Assembly: GCA_030272155.1 (NCBI GenBank)
Contig: CP126206.1
Coordinates: 1,736,001 to 1,800,000, forward strand
DNA from: Tetradesmus obliquus
Lineage: Eukaryota; Chlorophyta; Chlorophyceae; Sphaeropleales; Scenedesmaceae
DNA: 64,000 nt
Direction of reading: 5' to 3'
In this document: piece after piece, positions 47,903-57,348 of the stretch
Layout of the letters: each line of letters starts with the position of its first letter
Position numbering within the stretch: position 1 is the first letter of the stretch
Notes under the pieces: generated by a model
Database searches by the model: none
What the model was told of the DNA's origin: nothing
What the model saw: only the letters and a program-made list of their open reading frames with translations
Made by a program: the position numbers and the translations under genes

Positions 47903-50315
47903 GCCCCCACAGGGACTACACCGACATTTCCATTGCTGTGGCCACCCCCAAGGGCCTGGTGGTGCCTGTGCTGCGCAGCGTGGACAAGCTGAGCTTTGCA
48001 GAGGTGGAGAAGGTGAGGGGTGTTACATCTGCGTTGTGAGTATGTTACTTTTGTGTCATTTGCTGTGTGAACAATGCACTGTGTGGCATCTGGTGGTGGC
48101 GCCGGTGCTGTGCAGCGTGGACAAGCTGAGCTTCGCAGAGGTGGAGAAGGTGCGGCAGTTGTCACTTTGATTGTTACATGTTGGTTTATTTTGGTTTCTG
48201 TGGCGGCGTGCACCGTGTGTTGTGTAGTGCCCGTGCTGCGCAGCGTGGACAAGCTGAGCTTCGCAGAGGTGGAGAAGGTGCGGTCATGTTACAGTTGTTG
48301 TTATCTTCTGTCATAAATGTGTTAGATGTGCATTGTGCTCTGCTTCACTGGTTCATGTTTGTGGTGGTGCCGTGCTGCGCAGCATGGACAAGCTGAGCTT
48401 TGCAGAAGTGGAGAAGGTGAGGGGATGTTACATTTGTGTCATTGTGTATGTTATGGTTGTGTTATTCGCTGTGTGGACACTGCACTGTGAGGAAGCATTT
48501 GGTGGTGGCTCCGGTGCTGTGCAGCGTGGACAAGCTGAGCATCGCAGAGGTGGAGAAGGTGCGGCAGTTGTCACTTTGATTGTTACATGTTGGTTTATTT
48601 TGGTTTCTGTGGCGGCGTGCACTGCACCGTGTGTTGTGTAGTGCGTGTGCTGCGCAGCGTGCACCAGCTGAGCTTCGCAGAGGTGGAGAAGCTGCAAGGG
48701 TTGTTACGTCCAAGTTGTTGGGGTTGTTACAAATGTGTTATTTGCTGCGCGGACACTGCACTGTGTGGATGCATTGGTGGTGGCTGCAGTGCTGCGCAGT
48801 CTGGACAAGCACAGCTTCGCAGAGGTGGAGAAGGTGAGGGGCTGTTACGCTGGTGTTATGAGTTTGTTGCTTTTGTTTCCTTTGCTGTGCGGAACATCAC
48901 CATGTACCATACAAGCGGGTATGCCCGTGCTACGCAGAGTGGACAAGCTGAACTCCCTGATGTGGCCCACCTCATCCCAAAGATGGCCGGAGTCCAACTC
49001 TGACCCTTGAACCCCCCAAGCCTGAAGCTCCTCTAAATGCTGACGCTTGCTGCTTCGTGCAGGCCAGATAGCGCTGGGTGGAACACCTCCAAACATATGC
49101 ACCTCTAAACCGAACACTGTGTGCTGCGCTGCCACTGCCTCAACAGAACATCAACGCGCTGGGGCGCAAGGCGCGTGACGGCTCCATTTCTATTGATGAC
49201 ATGGCAGGAGGCACATTCACAATCTCCAACGGCGGCGTATACGGCAGCATGCTGAGTACGCCTATCATCAACCCGCCCCAGAGTGCCATCTTGGGCATGC
49301 ACAACATCACCCCGCGGGCCATGGTGGTCGGGAAGAACATTGAGGCGCGCCCGATGATGTACATCGCGCTGACATACGACCACAGGCTCATCGACGGCAG
49401 AGAGGTGGGCTTTTGTTACATTTGTTTTCACTGCCTTCTCGTTATTCGTTCTTGTCTTGGTTCTTCTGCAATCCGTTTGAAATGTGGAGTTGCTGTTTTT
49501 GTTTTGGGTGGTGGTGTGGTTTGTGCCATTCTGGGCATGCACAACATCAGGCCGCGGGCCATGGTGATGGGCAAAAATCATGGAAGCAAGGCCGATGATG
49601 TACATCGTGCTGACATATGACCACAGGCTCATCGACGGCAGAGAGGTGCGCGTCTGTTGTGTATCTTACTCTGATACACAGTTTCATTGTGTCCCATGTT
49701 CTGCTCTGTAGCTGTTGGCATGCCTCCTTGCTGAAGATTTGTCTACTGGGTGCTGTTGTGGATTGTTATGTTTTGTGATGTTTTTTTTAAGCAAGAACGT
49801 TACAAGGGCTGACCTAAATACCTGTGCACTTGCTCCATAAAACGATCCATTGAAAGAGTGAGGCAACCTGTTCCGCACTCACCCCACATGTTTTGTGATG
49901 TTGCGCACCAGATGCCCAGGTGGCTGCACAGCCATGTCCTGGTTTGGCAGCAGATGTGTGCACACTGCCAGCATGTTGGCTAGATCGTGCCGTCGCGCTG
50001 GTCATATGGTTGCTGGCATGGGCTTCGCAACATCCACACGGCCGCAGGCTGGCAGCCGCGTACACACTACTGTTGTGTTCACGGCCTGCTGCCTGCAGCT
50101 GCGTGTTGCGCATGTGTCACATGCCACGCCGCCGCTGCGCATTGCTGGCAATCAACATCAGATGAGGCACAGGAGGCTGCTGGCACACTCACCTGTCCTT
50201 GCTGCTGCTGCTGCTGCTGCTGCTGCAACCCTCACATGTTACACAGGCCGTCACTTTCCTGAAGCGCGTCAAGGAGGTGGTGGAGGACCCCAGGCGCCTG
50301 CTGCTGTCAGTGTAG
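42477..50315 (+). CDS. DLST: Dihydrolipoamide succinyltransferase, E2 of 2-oxoglutarate dehydrogenase
   Basis: E2 transfers succinyl groups to CoA in the mitochondrial TCA cycle. Exons: 42477-42539, 42610-42658, 42725-42758, 42847-43037, 43827-44143, 44577-44644, 45198-45330, 47241-47368, 47913-48012, 49147-49404 and 50247-50315. They total 1410 nt, frame kept, 469 residues, close to known DLST lengths. The N-terminus ([14 protein letters not shown]) is Arg/Ser/Ala-rich, as expected of a mitochondrial targeting peptide. The lipoyl domain starts at [13 protein letters not shown] and carries lipoyl Lys129 in [10 protein letters not shown]. An Ala/Pro linker follows with no clear subunit-binding domain, as in eukaryotic DLST. 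The catalytic domain shows [62 protein letters not shown] and the active-site H440-x3-D444-G. Many introns hold exon-edge copies. Confidence 0.95.
43582..43800 (+). repeat. Two acceptor-edge copies of DLST exon 5
   Basis: TGCAG/GTGACACCGTGCAGG and GATGATGTCATC recur at about 43584-43640 and 43727-43800, before the authentic exon at 43827. The second continues through the lipoyl-lysine motif but reads [13 protein letters not shown]. Confidence 0.92.
45075..45118 (+). repeat. Acceptor-edge copy of DLST exon 7
   Basis: CAG/GCGCATGAAGATGGCGCGGC repeats the start of exon 45198-45330. Confidence 0.8.
45400..45825 (+). repeat. Three donor-edge copies of DLST exon 7
   Basis: GCTGACCACCTTCAACGAGG through AACGCGTACAAG plus a GTGAGR donor recurs at about 45402-45462, 45535-45597 and 45756-45819. 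Copies read [20 protein letters not shown] with one to three changes. Confidence 0.93.
46337..46392. repeat. Inverted repeat in DLST intron 7
   Basis: GGGGCCGCTCCTTGTTGG at 46337-46354 pairs with CCAACAAAGGAGCGGCCCC at 46374-46392, with one bulged base. Confidence 0.85.
46630..47180 (+). repeat. Five acceptor-edge copies of DLST exon 8
   Basis: CTGCAG/GAYGTRTTCCT plus GAGAAGCATGGCGTCAAGCT and GGGCTTCAT recur at about 46640, 46759, 46877, 47006 and 47122, before the authentic exon at 47241. Spacing is 116-130 bp. The copies nearest the real exon are the best preserved. Confidence 0.92.
47420..47475 (+). repeat. Donor-edge copy of DLST exon 8
   Basis: GCAGCGCTGCAGGAGGT through ACATGATCTACAG plus GTGAAAG, about 104 bp after the authentic donor. 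Confidence 0.88.
47640..47862 (+). repeat. Two acceptor-edge copies of DLST exon 9
   Basis: TGCAG/GGACTAYAYSGACATCTCC recurs at 47646-47705 and 47818-47860, before the authentic exon at 47913. The first copy stays open through [11 protein letters not shown] then a stop. Confidence 0.9.
48095..48965 (+). repeat. Seven donor-edge copies of DLST exon 9
   Basis: GTGGACAAGCTGAGCTTYGC and AGAGGTGGAGAAGGTGMGG recur near 48100-48150, 48226-48280, 48370-48420, 48513-48562, 48643-48692 and 48788-48838, with a degraded copy at 48919-48960. Units of about 120-150 bp also carry intron sequence (TGTTACATTTGTG-like). Confidence 0.94.
49518..49650 (+). repeat. Donor-edge copy of DLST exon 10
   Basis: Repeats GCCATTCTGGGCATGCACAA through CTCATCGACGGCAGAGAG and a GTGCGC donor, including the HRLIDGRE active-site codons. 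A one-base insertion near 49577 shifts the frame relative to the authentic exon, so it cannot replace it directly. Confidence 0.92.
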
Positions 50316-51626
50316 GCGGCAGCTGGCGCAGGACAAATGTTGTGCTGCTATCGCTGTGAGGGGCGAGTTCAATCAACCAAGGCTGCACTGCTACCGGTGC
50401 CAGCGGCACCTTGACACACAATCAGGAGCTGCGCTGCTGTCATTGTCAGCCGCAGCTGGAGGTACTGATGGCGCTGAGCTGCTGCCAGTGATAGCTGCAG
50501 CCGCACAGCAACCAATCAGTTTGCTGCCCTGCTGGCGTTATGGTCACTGCCGAGCTTGGAATGGCAGCTGCACTTCGTGCTGCAAATTGGCACGGCACAG
50601 TTGGATCGTTTTCTTTGTTGTGGTGTTCGTTGGGGTTTGGCTTTACACGGTTTGAATTGAGTCAATCGCGCCGCGTCTGGCCCTGCTGCTTGTAGTCAAA
50701 GCTGTAGCAGCAGGAGTCACAGGGCAGCAGCAGCAGCAGCAGCAGCACTGCAGGAGGAGGGACAAGCAAGGCATTGTGCTGTCTGCAGCATCTTGCTGCA
50801 CATGCCTGCGGCTTGCGATGAAATTGTACTTGTTGGCAAGGATTTCTTTCGACTCTTTGCAGCATTGCAGAGCGTCCATGGCTTGTCTTTAGCTTATTTG
50901 GCTTGTGGTGGGCTCGGTTGCTTTTGCTGTCAGCGCAACTGCACGTGACGTTCCAACGCTGTCAATGTTGAACATGTGGCGACTTTTCAACCTGGGAGTC
51001 AGCTGCGGTGTGGATTTCTTTTGCTGAGGGTGCCTGCGTGCTTTGCTGAGCTGACACTATCGATGTGTAGCAAGCACCATGTCAAGCAGAGCAGCAAGCA
51101 CCACTGATGCAGCACTCTGCAGTCACATCAGCATGTCCTTTGTGCAGCACCCTAGTGTGGAACACCTTGATGTAGCAGTGGCGCACCTTGTTGCGTCACG
51201 CAACAAGCCGCGCTCTTGCAGCATCCCGCTTTCCACACTAGAGCGTTGCGCAATGGTGGCTTGCTGGTTGTGCTGGCTGTGCGGGCAGTGTTGTGCAGGC
51301 AAGTTGAGCTGGGTGCTGCAGCATACACGGCACCTGTCTGGGTTGTAACTTGCTTGCGTTTGTGCAGTCGTCCTGCTTGTGTTGGACGCACCAAGTAAAG
51401 CAGAAGCAATCAGCAGAATGAAGTAGCAGCAGCAGCAAGCAGCTGACCCTATGTCACCAACACCACTGGTTATGACATAACGCCAAGCCGCGCTGTTGGT
51501 TCTGCTGCTCAGCAGCGGCTGCTGCACAGGTTGCAACTGCACATGGCGCATGTAAGAAGGCGTACTGCCACTCCTGCTTCTTGCGAGGAAAACTTCAACT
51601 TCAATCTGAGCTACGGTGTCAACCAA
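50316..51626. other. Intergenic, no gene recognised
   Basis: Contains a short CAG run at about 50728-50745. No supported exon. Confidence 0.45.
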
Positions 51627-51636
51627 GTGGAGTCAC

Positions 51637-51818
51637 TAATAATAATAATAATAGCCTTCTTGTAAGCCATACCTTGTCATCGGCATCGGCAACCGCGCCC
51701 CGTACGGAGCGGAAACTACGACTATTATTGCCTCTCTATTGGTGAGGGGTAGACCACCCAGACCCCCTCACCGCCTTCACCAGGCAGCAGGTGGGGGTTA
51801 CCCATACGGTTGGCTGCG
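51637..51818 (-). mobile_element. SINE/LINE-3'-end-like element, copy A (shorter)
   Basis: About 180 bp, nearly identical (about two mismatches in 175) to the reverse complement of copy B. It carries a TAA/TTA triplet tail at its left end (51637-51655 as seen on +). It is flanked by an 11-bp direct repeat GTGGAGTCACT (about 51628 and 51826), read as its own target-site duplication. The non-tail end is shorter than copy B, as 5' truncation of a retroposon would produce. Confidence 0.65.
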
Positions 51819-51993
51819 TGGAGTGGAGTCACTGACAAGGTGTCACTACCCAGGCTACCAAGGACTACAAGAGGATCGAAGACTGTCAGTGCCGTTGCCC
51901 CCGAAGGGCATCGTGGCTCTTCGGGACGGCGCTGACCAGGTGTTGTTATGGTTGCAGGTAATACTATACGACATAGGAGCAGAAGCAGAATTC

Positions 51994-52213
51994 CGTCGAT
52001 TGCTGGCTACATACATACCAGCCCTGCCAGGCACGCAGCCAACCGTATGGGTAACCCCCACCTGCTGCCTGGTGAAGGCGGTGAGGGGGTCTGGGTGGTC
52101 TACCCCTCACCAATAGAGAGGCAATGATAGTCGTAGTTTCCGCTCCGTACGGGGCGCGGTTGCCGATGCCGATGACAAGGTATGGCTTACAAGAAGACTA
52201 TTATTATAGGTAC
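51994..52213 (+). mobile_element. SINE/LINE-3'-end-like element, copy B (longer)
   Basis: About 220 bp ending in a TAT/ATT triplet tail near 52200. It is flanked by a different direct repeat, ATAGGAGCAGAAGCAG (about 51978 and 52214), a 16-bp target-site duplication. No protein is encoded. Opposite orientation to copy A, with about 175 bp between them. Variable-length duplications, a simple-repeat tail and one-sided truncation favour a non-LTR retroposon over a DNA transposon with terminal inverted repeats. Confidence 0.65.
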
Positions 52214-53279
52214 CTATAGGAGCAGAAGCAGGAGCTGCACATGCTAATCTGAGGTTCAGCAGCCATGGTAGCCTTTCGGGGGACCACTTCTTGCCATGTG
52301 AGTGCGCATTATGTTGCATGATGCTTATGCTTGTAATGAATGCAATTCGGCAACTTTCTTTATAAGGCCCTGTCTGATGCTAGTGACTTGGGATGCCGTA
52401 ATTGGTGCACATCATGTGTTATTGTTCGTCTCCTGGGCCCGACTGTAACGCTCAGCTCAGCTGGCTTCCAGTCACTGACAGCTGTGGAGACAGTACAACT
52501 TGTACGGGGGCCCAGTGCTGCTCATACTGTAAGCGGCAGCACGCAAGACAAGTACGAAAACAACTGAGAGTCTCCTGTCAAGTTCATATGCTTTACAGTT
52601 GTAAGGACGTCGGCATGGCCCTGACTGTACAGGTCCTTGCATAAGTCGTGAAAGCAGTAACTGTGCTGCGCCGCAAGAGAGAGAGAGGGGTTACACTGGT
52701 GTACTCACGCGGCATACGCCACCACTAACACCTGAAAGGATTTGAAGCTGCAATCAGCTCACACTATGATCACCAGACAATCAAGATGCAAGTCAAGGCA
52801 CGTCCAATTGCACATCATGCAACTGGACGTGACATGTGGCTCGTCAAGTTGGGACTGGACGTGAGCACGTCCAGTTGTGCACTGGACGTCGAGGAGGCAG
52901 ACTGGACGTCAAACTGGACGAGCACTGGACGTGCAACTGGACACGTGTTACAGCACCAGAAAAGCTGTAACAAAAGCACTACATGCGTATCTCGACGCCA
53001 CAGTAAAGCTGCAGTCAAGAACACCTCGATGGTGGTCGCCCTCGGCACTGGTGACTGGCCACTGCCTGCTGTCACTGCACAATGTGCATGCATGTGAAGG
53101 CTTGCAGGACACGACTGTAAACACCAAACAGCAAACGCATCATGCACAAAGACAAATGCTGATGCAGTGCTTTGATGCTCAGCAGCAGCTTCTGTGCAGA
53201 ATACGCATGCGTAGAAGCAGTGGCCACTCCCCATGGGGACAAAACACAGATAAGTTGACAAGAACACATTGACAACATT
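52214..53279. other. Intergenic with a TGGACGT-type repeat cluster
   Basis: No gene recognised. Contains a GAGAGAGAGAG tract at about 52678 and the repeat cluster at 52820-52945. Confidence 0.45.
52820..52945. repeat. ACTGGACGT short-motif array
   Basis: About seven occurrences of ACTGGACGT/ACTGGACG in ~125 bp, some in inverted orientation (ACGTCCAGT). A related cluster sits at 55313-55412. Confidence 0.85.
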
Positions 53280-56200
53280 GCAGTCCTACCACTGGTACCG
53301 GGCATGCCTATGTCAGTAGCACACGCAATTGCGATATCTGTGCATCCTGCTGCAAGCAGTGCCAGCAAAGCAATGCAGCAGTGGGCTGCCATTACAGCTG
53401 CGTTCAACCATCTGCCGAAGACACCATGCCTATTTCAACAGCTGTTGATCGCACACTGTTTCCTGCCCATCATGCAGCAACAGCGAGTTGGCACGCCGCC
53501 ACCGCCCGCATTGATCACAAGTTTAGCAGTTGTCTTCACCCCTGCAGCAGTGCAGCAGAAACAGAGCAGTTGCACTTGATACGTGCAGGCTGCAGCGTAG
53601 GACGTGGCACTTGCTGAGGTTGGCCCTATGCCAAACAGGGTTTGGGCCAGCAGGTGCGTGCGTGCCGATTGGCGCCCGCCACCTACTTGCCACGCTCAAG
53701 AGCAAGAGCCTGCGTCCTGGGCGCCAACCCAATCGCTGCCGCTGCACTACACATACGAGGCAGACTGCTTGCACTGGCATTTACCGTCTTGAAGCTCACC
53801 AGAAAGTGCACCAGCCATGCCAAGCTGCCAGCTGGTTGCTTGCTGTGTCCCCTGCTGCCTGCCCGTGCAAGCTTCCTGCCAATTCATCACAAACGCAATC
53901 TCTCAGCAGCAGGTTTGCCGCTGCACCAAATCCAGCGGCCCCACGCTTACTGCAATCAAGTGTGAGAGAAGCAGACAGCAGCAGCTGGATGGGTGGTGCG
54001 CACTCCACACTGCGGGCATGGCAAGGCGTGAAGTCACAGGCATGTTCTACATCATGCACCTGCTGGCCTGCTGGGCATGTTGTCTGCTGCCTGCGTTGTG
54101 GTTAATGTACGCATTGCAAAAAATGCCAAGTGTGCGGCAGCAGCATGCTCCAAGTAGGAAGAGCTGTCACTTTATGACAGCAGCAGCAGCAGCAGTAACG
54201 TGTTATGTTTTACGAGCATAACTCCGACCCACCTGTGATGCTGGGAATCAAACAGCTGGTAGGAGCCTGCAAACAGCAACATCAGCACATGTGATGCACA
54301 ACTGCACCTGTGGACAACCTGCACGCACACAGCCCTGCGAAGCTAGCATAGCATGGCTAATATAGCTGTACATGGAACTGATCCTGATCTGGTGAATGTT
54401 TGTTCTTTTCTGCAACGGTACTGCTGCAATGCTGCGACTGTTGCTGCTGCTGCTGCTATGCCACAGTGAGCTGGGCGCCGGCTGTCGTTCCAACCGCTGC
54501 TGATCTGCCTGTAAGTGGCTTACCATGGCTGTGATGTAGAACGATGATCACCTTGCCGCGCCAGGCGCTTCAAACAGTGTATGATGTCCTGCAGGATATC
54601 TGCAAAGCTGCCTACTGCTGCACAGACTGCTGCAGCTCAATGAGCAGGCATCCGTAGCCACCTAAATACTCAATGCTCGCATTGATATGTTGTGATTCAT
54701 GTTCACTGTTCGCGAAGGGCTCTGCCAGCGGACACAAGCTCGTAGCCTGTTTCAGGCCTACGCACTACCTGCACAGCAGCTGCGGTGCGCGACAGGGGTG
54801 CGATCACTCGTTTGCTTCTGTAGTAATCAATGCAACTGTTGTCTGCAGCTGTTTACTTGCCAGTCGACGATCACTCCACGGGCGTTTGCCACCTGCCGTT
54901 TTGTATTGTAACACATGACATGCCTGGCAGCACCGCACAATGGGACTATCTCGACAAGTGAACGAAAAAGTTGTGGATTGAAACGATCTAGTGGTGAGGC
55001 TGGTGTTTCAGCAGTGCGGGGAAACTGTGCAACACTGTGGCGACATGCTGATCTTCGCTGTGAGGCACTATCGTGCCCATTATACACATTTACCAAGTAA
55101 TCTAGTGTATGTTTCATTTGTTTGCAGTCTTTTATTGCTGTGCATTGTCGAGGTGGTGCTGACCTGACCACGGCAAACCCTACAGCAAGTTCAGCTGCCG
55201 TGCTGGCTGCCAAATCCCACAATATGTGCGGCATACATGCATGACCATCTACTTGGGGCATCTCATGCTGGTAGCGTGTCATATATGAGCATGTATCGTC
55301 TCAGCAGCAGCAGATGTCCAGTTGCTGTCAGGCTGGACATGCGACTGGACGTGCACACACACCACCTGGACACGATTTGGTGCAACTGGACATGCCTGGA
55401 CATGCAACTGGGCATCTCGGTGACCATAGTGTCAGCTCGGGCTGTCACTCAAATGCCGTTCAAAAAATAGCACAAGCACAGTGTTAGGCAAAGGATACCA
55501 GTTGGTTCAGGATAGCAGCAGCAAGCTGAACCTGTCCGTCCAGTTGCCAACTGCTAGATGCAACACATTTGTAGCTGGTGTAGCCGCAGTTGGCCGATAC
55601 AAACAACAGTCAAACTGGTTGAAGAGTTTCCAGGTCTACACAAACAAAGGTGTCAGTTCTGTGTCAGTTCTGCCTACACTGTCCAACAACATATGGCCAC
55701 GCACCTTGGCCATGGCTGCAAGCACCAGCACCAAGATCACGTTGGTGACTGTGAAGCTGAGTGTGATTCTGCGCTGCCCAACAGCCTGCAGCATCACCAT
55801 GGGGCCCTTCAGCATGTCCTGCAAGCAGCAAAGTTGCACCAGGTCACCAGCAGGGCATGGAAATGTGCTGTATATGTACATGCAGGTAGAAATAACATGT
55901 TGTTTGGTCTAAAGTTTACTTTGCAGGCTGAACACAAGTGTGAGTCAGCCTGCTGCCTGTCTGTCCTACTGCTGCCGAGGCTTGACGGGGCTGCATAGTC
56001 TGCACGCATGGCTGCACGGATCGCATTGAAGCCTTCATCAGAGATACTTGAAAGGGTTGCTTTCCAGCTGTCCATGTCGACACGCAGCACCGCAACGGAG
56101 TTTGCCGCGAAAAGCTGTAGTATGCCTGCAGGAACCATTCTTTTTCCACACAACGCACCATGATCAGCAAGAGATGAAAGGCCAGATTTCACGAAGGGTG

Positions 56201-57030
56201 TGGACGCCTAGCCGCTGTCCGGAAGCTGGCTGCAGAACATACGCACGAACATGCTGAGTGTACTTCAAGGTGGAGAGACGTATGCTTGCAGCACATTTCA
56301 CAGAGACGTAATTGGTAGGCAGTATGCTGTAATAGAAGCGTGTTACAACAACTACTTGCCAGATTTAAATTCAAAAGTGACAAGCAGTGCCCTGTCCCCT
56401 GCCCTTGTCAGCATGCCCAAACTTTGCGAGCAGCTAGCTAGCGCTATAGCGACCAGGATCTTCATGTCTAATGATCACTTTGGGCGCAGTTAAACCGAAG
56501 TTAAGCTGGCAGTGATCATCCCGCAGGGTGCCCCGGCCTGGGTCATACTGCAGAGCCTGCCAGGTCACTGCTGCAGCTGGACAAAGGTTAGCAGAAGGCA
56601 GCGCTGCCAGCGGTAGCGGCACCTATGATGGTGTGGCAGTCTGTGGACAGGTTGAGCACCAACAATGGTGTCCCAGCACGCTCACAGCGCAACGTGCCAG
56701 ATCCTTCCCTTTAAGCTCACTCTGGCAAGGCCACACGCTCAAAGTTACATGTTCAAGAGTTCTGTGCGCTGGACAGCCAGCCGTAATGTGTGCCTCTGGC
56801 TGCCAGTCGCACCTGGCACGCACTCAGGCACAGTACCGGCTCGCAGTGGAGCACACTCTGCTGGACAGGAGCAGCCCACCTGCCTAAGGGCATAGGCGGT
56901 GGCCACATGGTGCTGTGCTGCCTGCTGGCCGGTGCAACACAGGCTGCTGCAGCCGCAGCGCAGTAGATCACCACTATGAAGCACAGCAGCCAGCAGCAAA
57001 GAGTCAATGCATCAGCTAGTTGAGTCAGTG
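53280..57030 (-). CDS. Possible multi-exon membrane-protein gene, unrecognised
   Basis: Several minus-strand segments look like exons with splice-like edges and hydrophobic stretches. They are 57020-56885 (CCWLLCFIVVIYCAAAAAAC), about 56580-56445 (VTWQALQYDPGRGTLRDDHC), about 56120-55950 (VLRVDMDSWKATLSSISDEG), 55820-55710 (DMLKGPMVMLQAVGQ then TNVILVLVLAAMAK, before GTGCGT) and about 53410-53290 (AAHCCIALLALLAAG). I could not join them in one frame, and they may belong to more than one gene. The pattern suggests an integral membrane protein; no family is recognised. Confidence 0.25.
55313..55412. repeat. CTGGACATG short-motif cluster
   Basis: Six or so CTGGACRYG motifs, related to the array at 52820-52945 about 2.4 kb away. 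Confidence 0.8.
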
Positions 57031-57348
57031 GCACTTATTGACAACTGCTGCTCTTCTCAGAGTCACTGGGACACAATTGTGCACGTCCGCAGCTTGCTGC
57101 TGCTGCCACTGCTGCAACCTATTTCTCACTCATTTCACCTTGCAACAGCGCCGGCAGGACAGCAATCGTGGCACCACCCAAAAATTGCAGCAAATGTGCC
57201 CACAAACCACAGCCCTACCCCCTGCCAACCAGTTTCATCACTCATGCTGAGCAGCACCATTCTAGGATGAATCTGCACTCAAAGACTTTGGCTGGAAAGT
57301 CAGGACACCACCCACATTTAACTGCCTGTACAGCCCTGTGGGCATTTG

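Noticed and set aside
51739-52116. Protein-coding frame across the inverted element pair
   Set aside because: It runs through both element copies and their spacer, with no family resemblance.
51637-52213. MITE with 175-bp terminal inverted repeats
   Set aside because: Each repeat has its own distinct flanking duplication and a simple-repeat tail, and the outer ends differ in length. Two opposed retroposon insertions explain this better.
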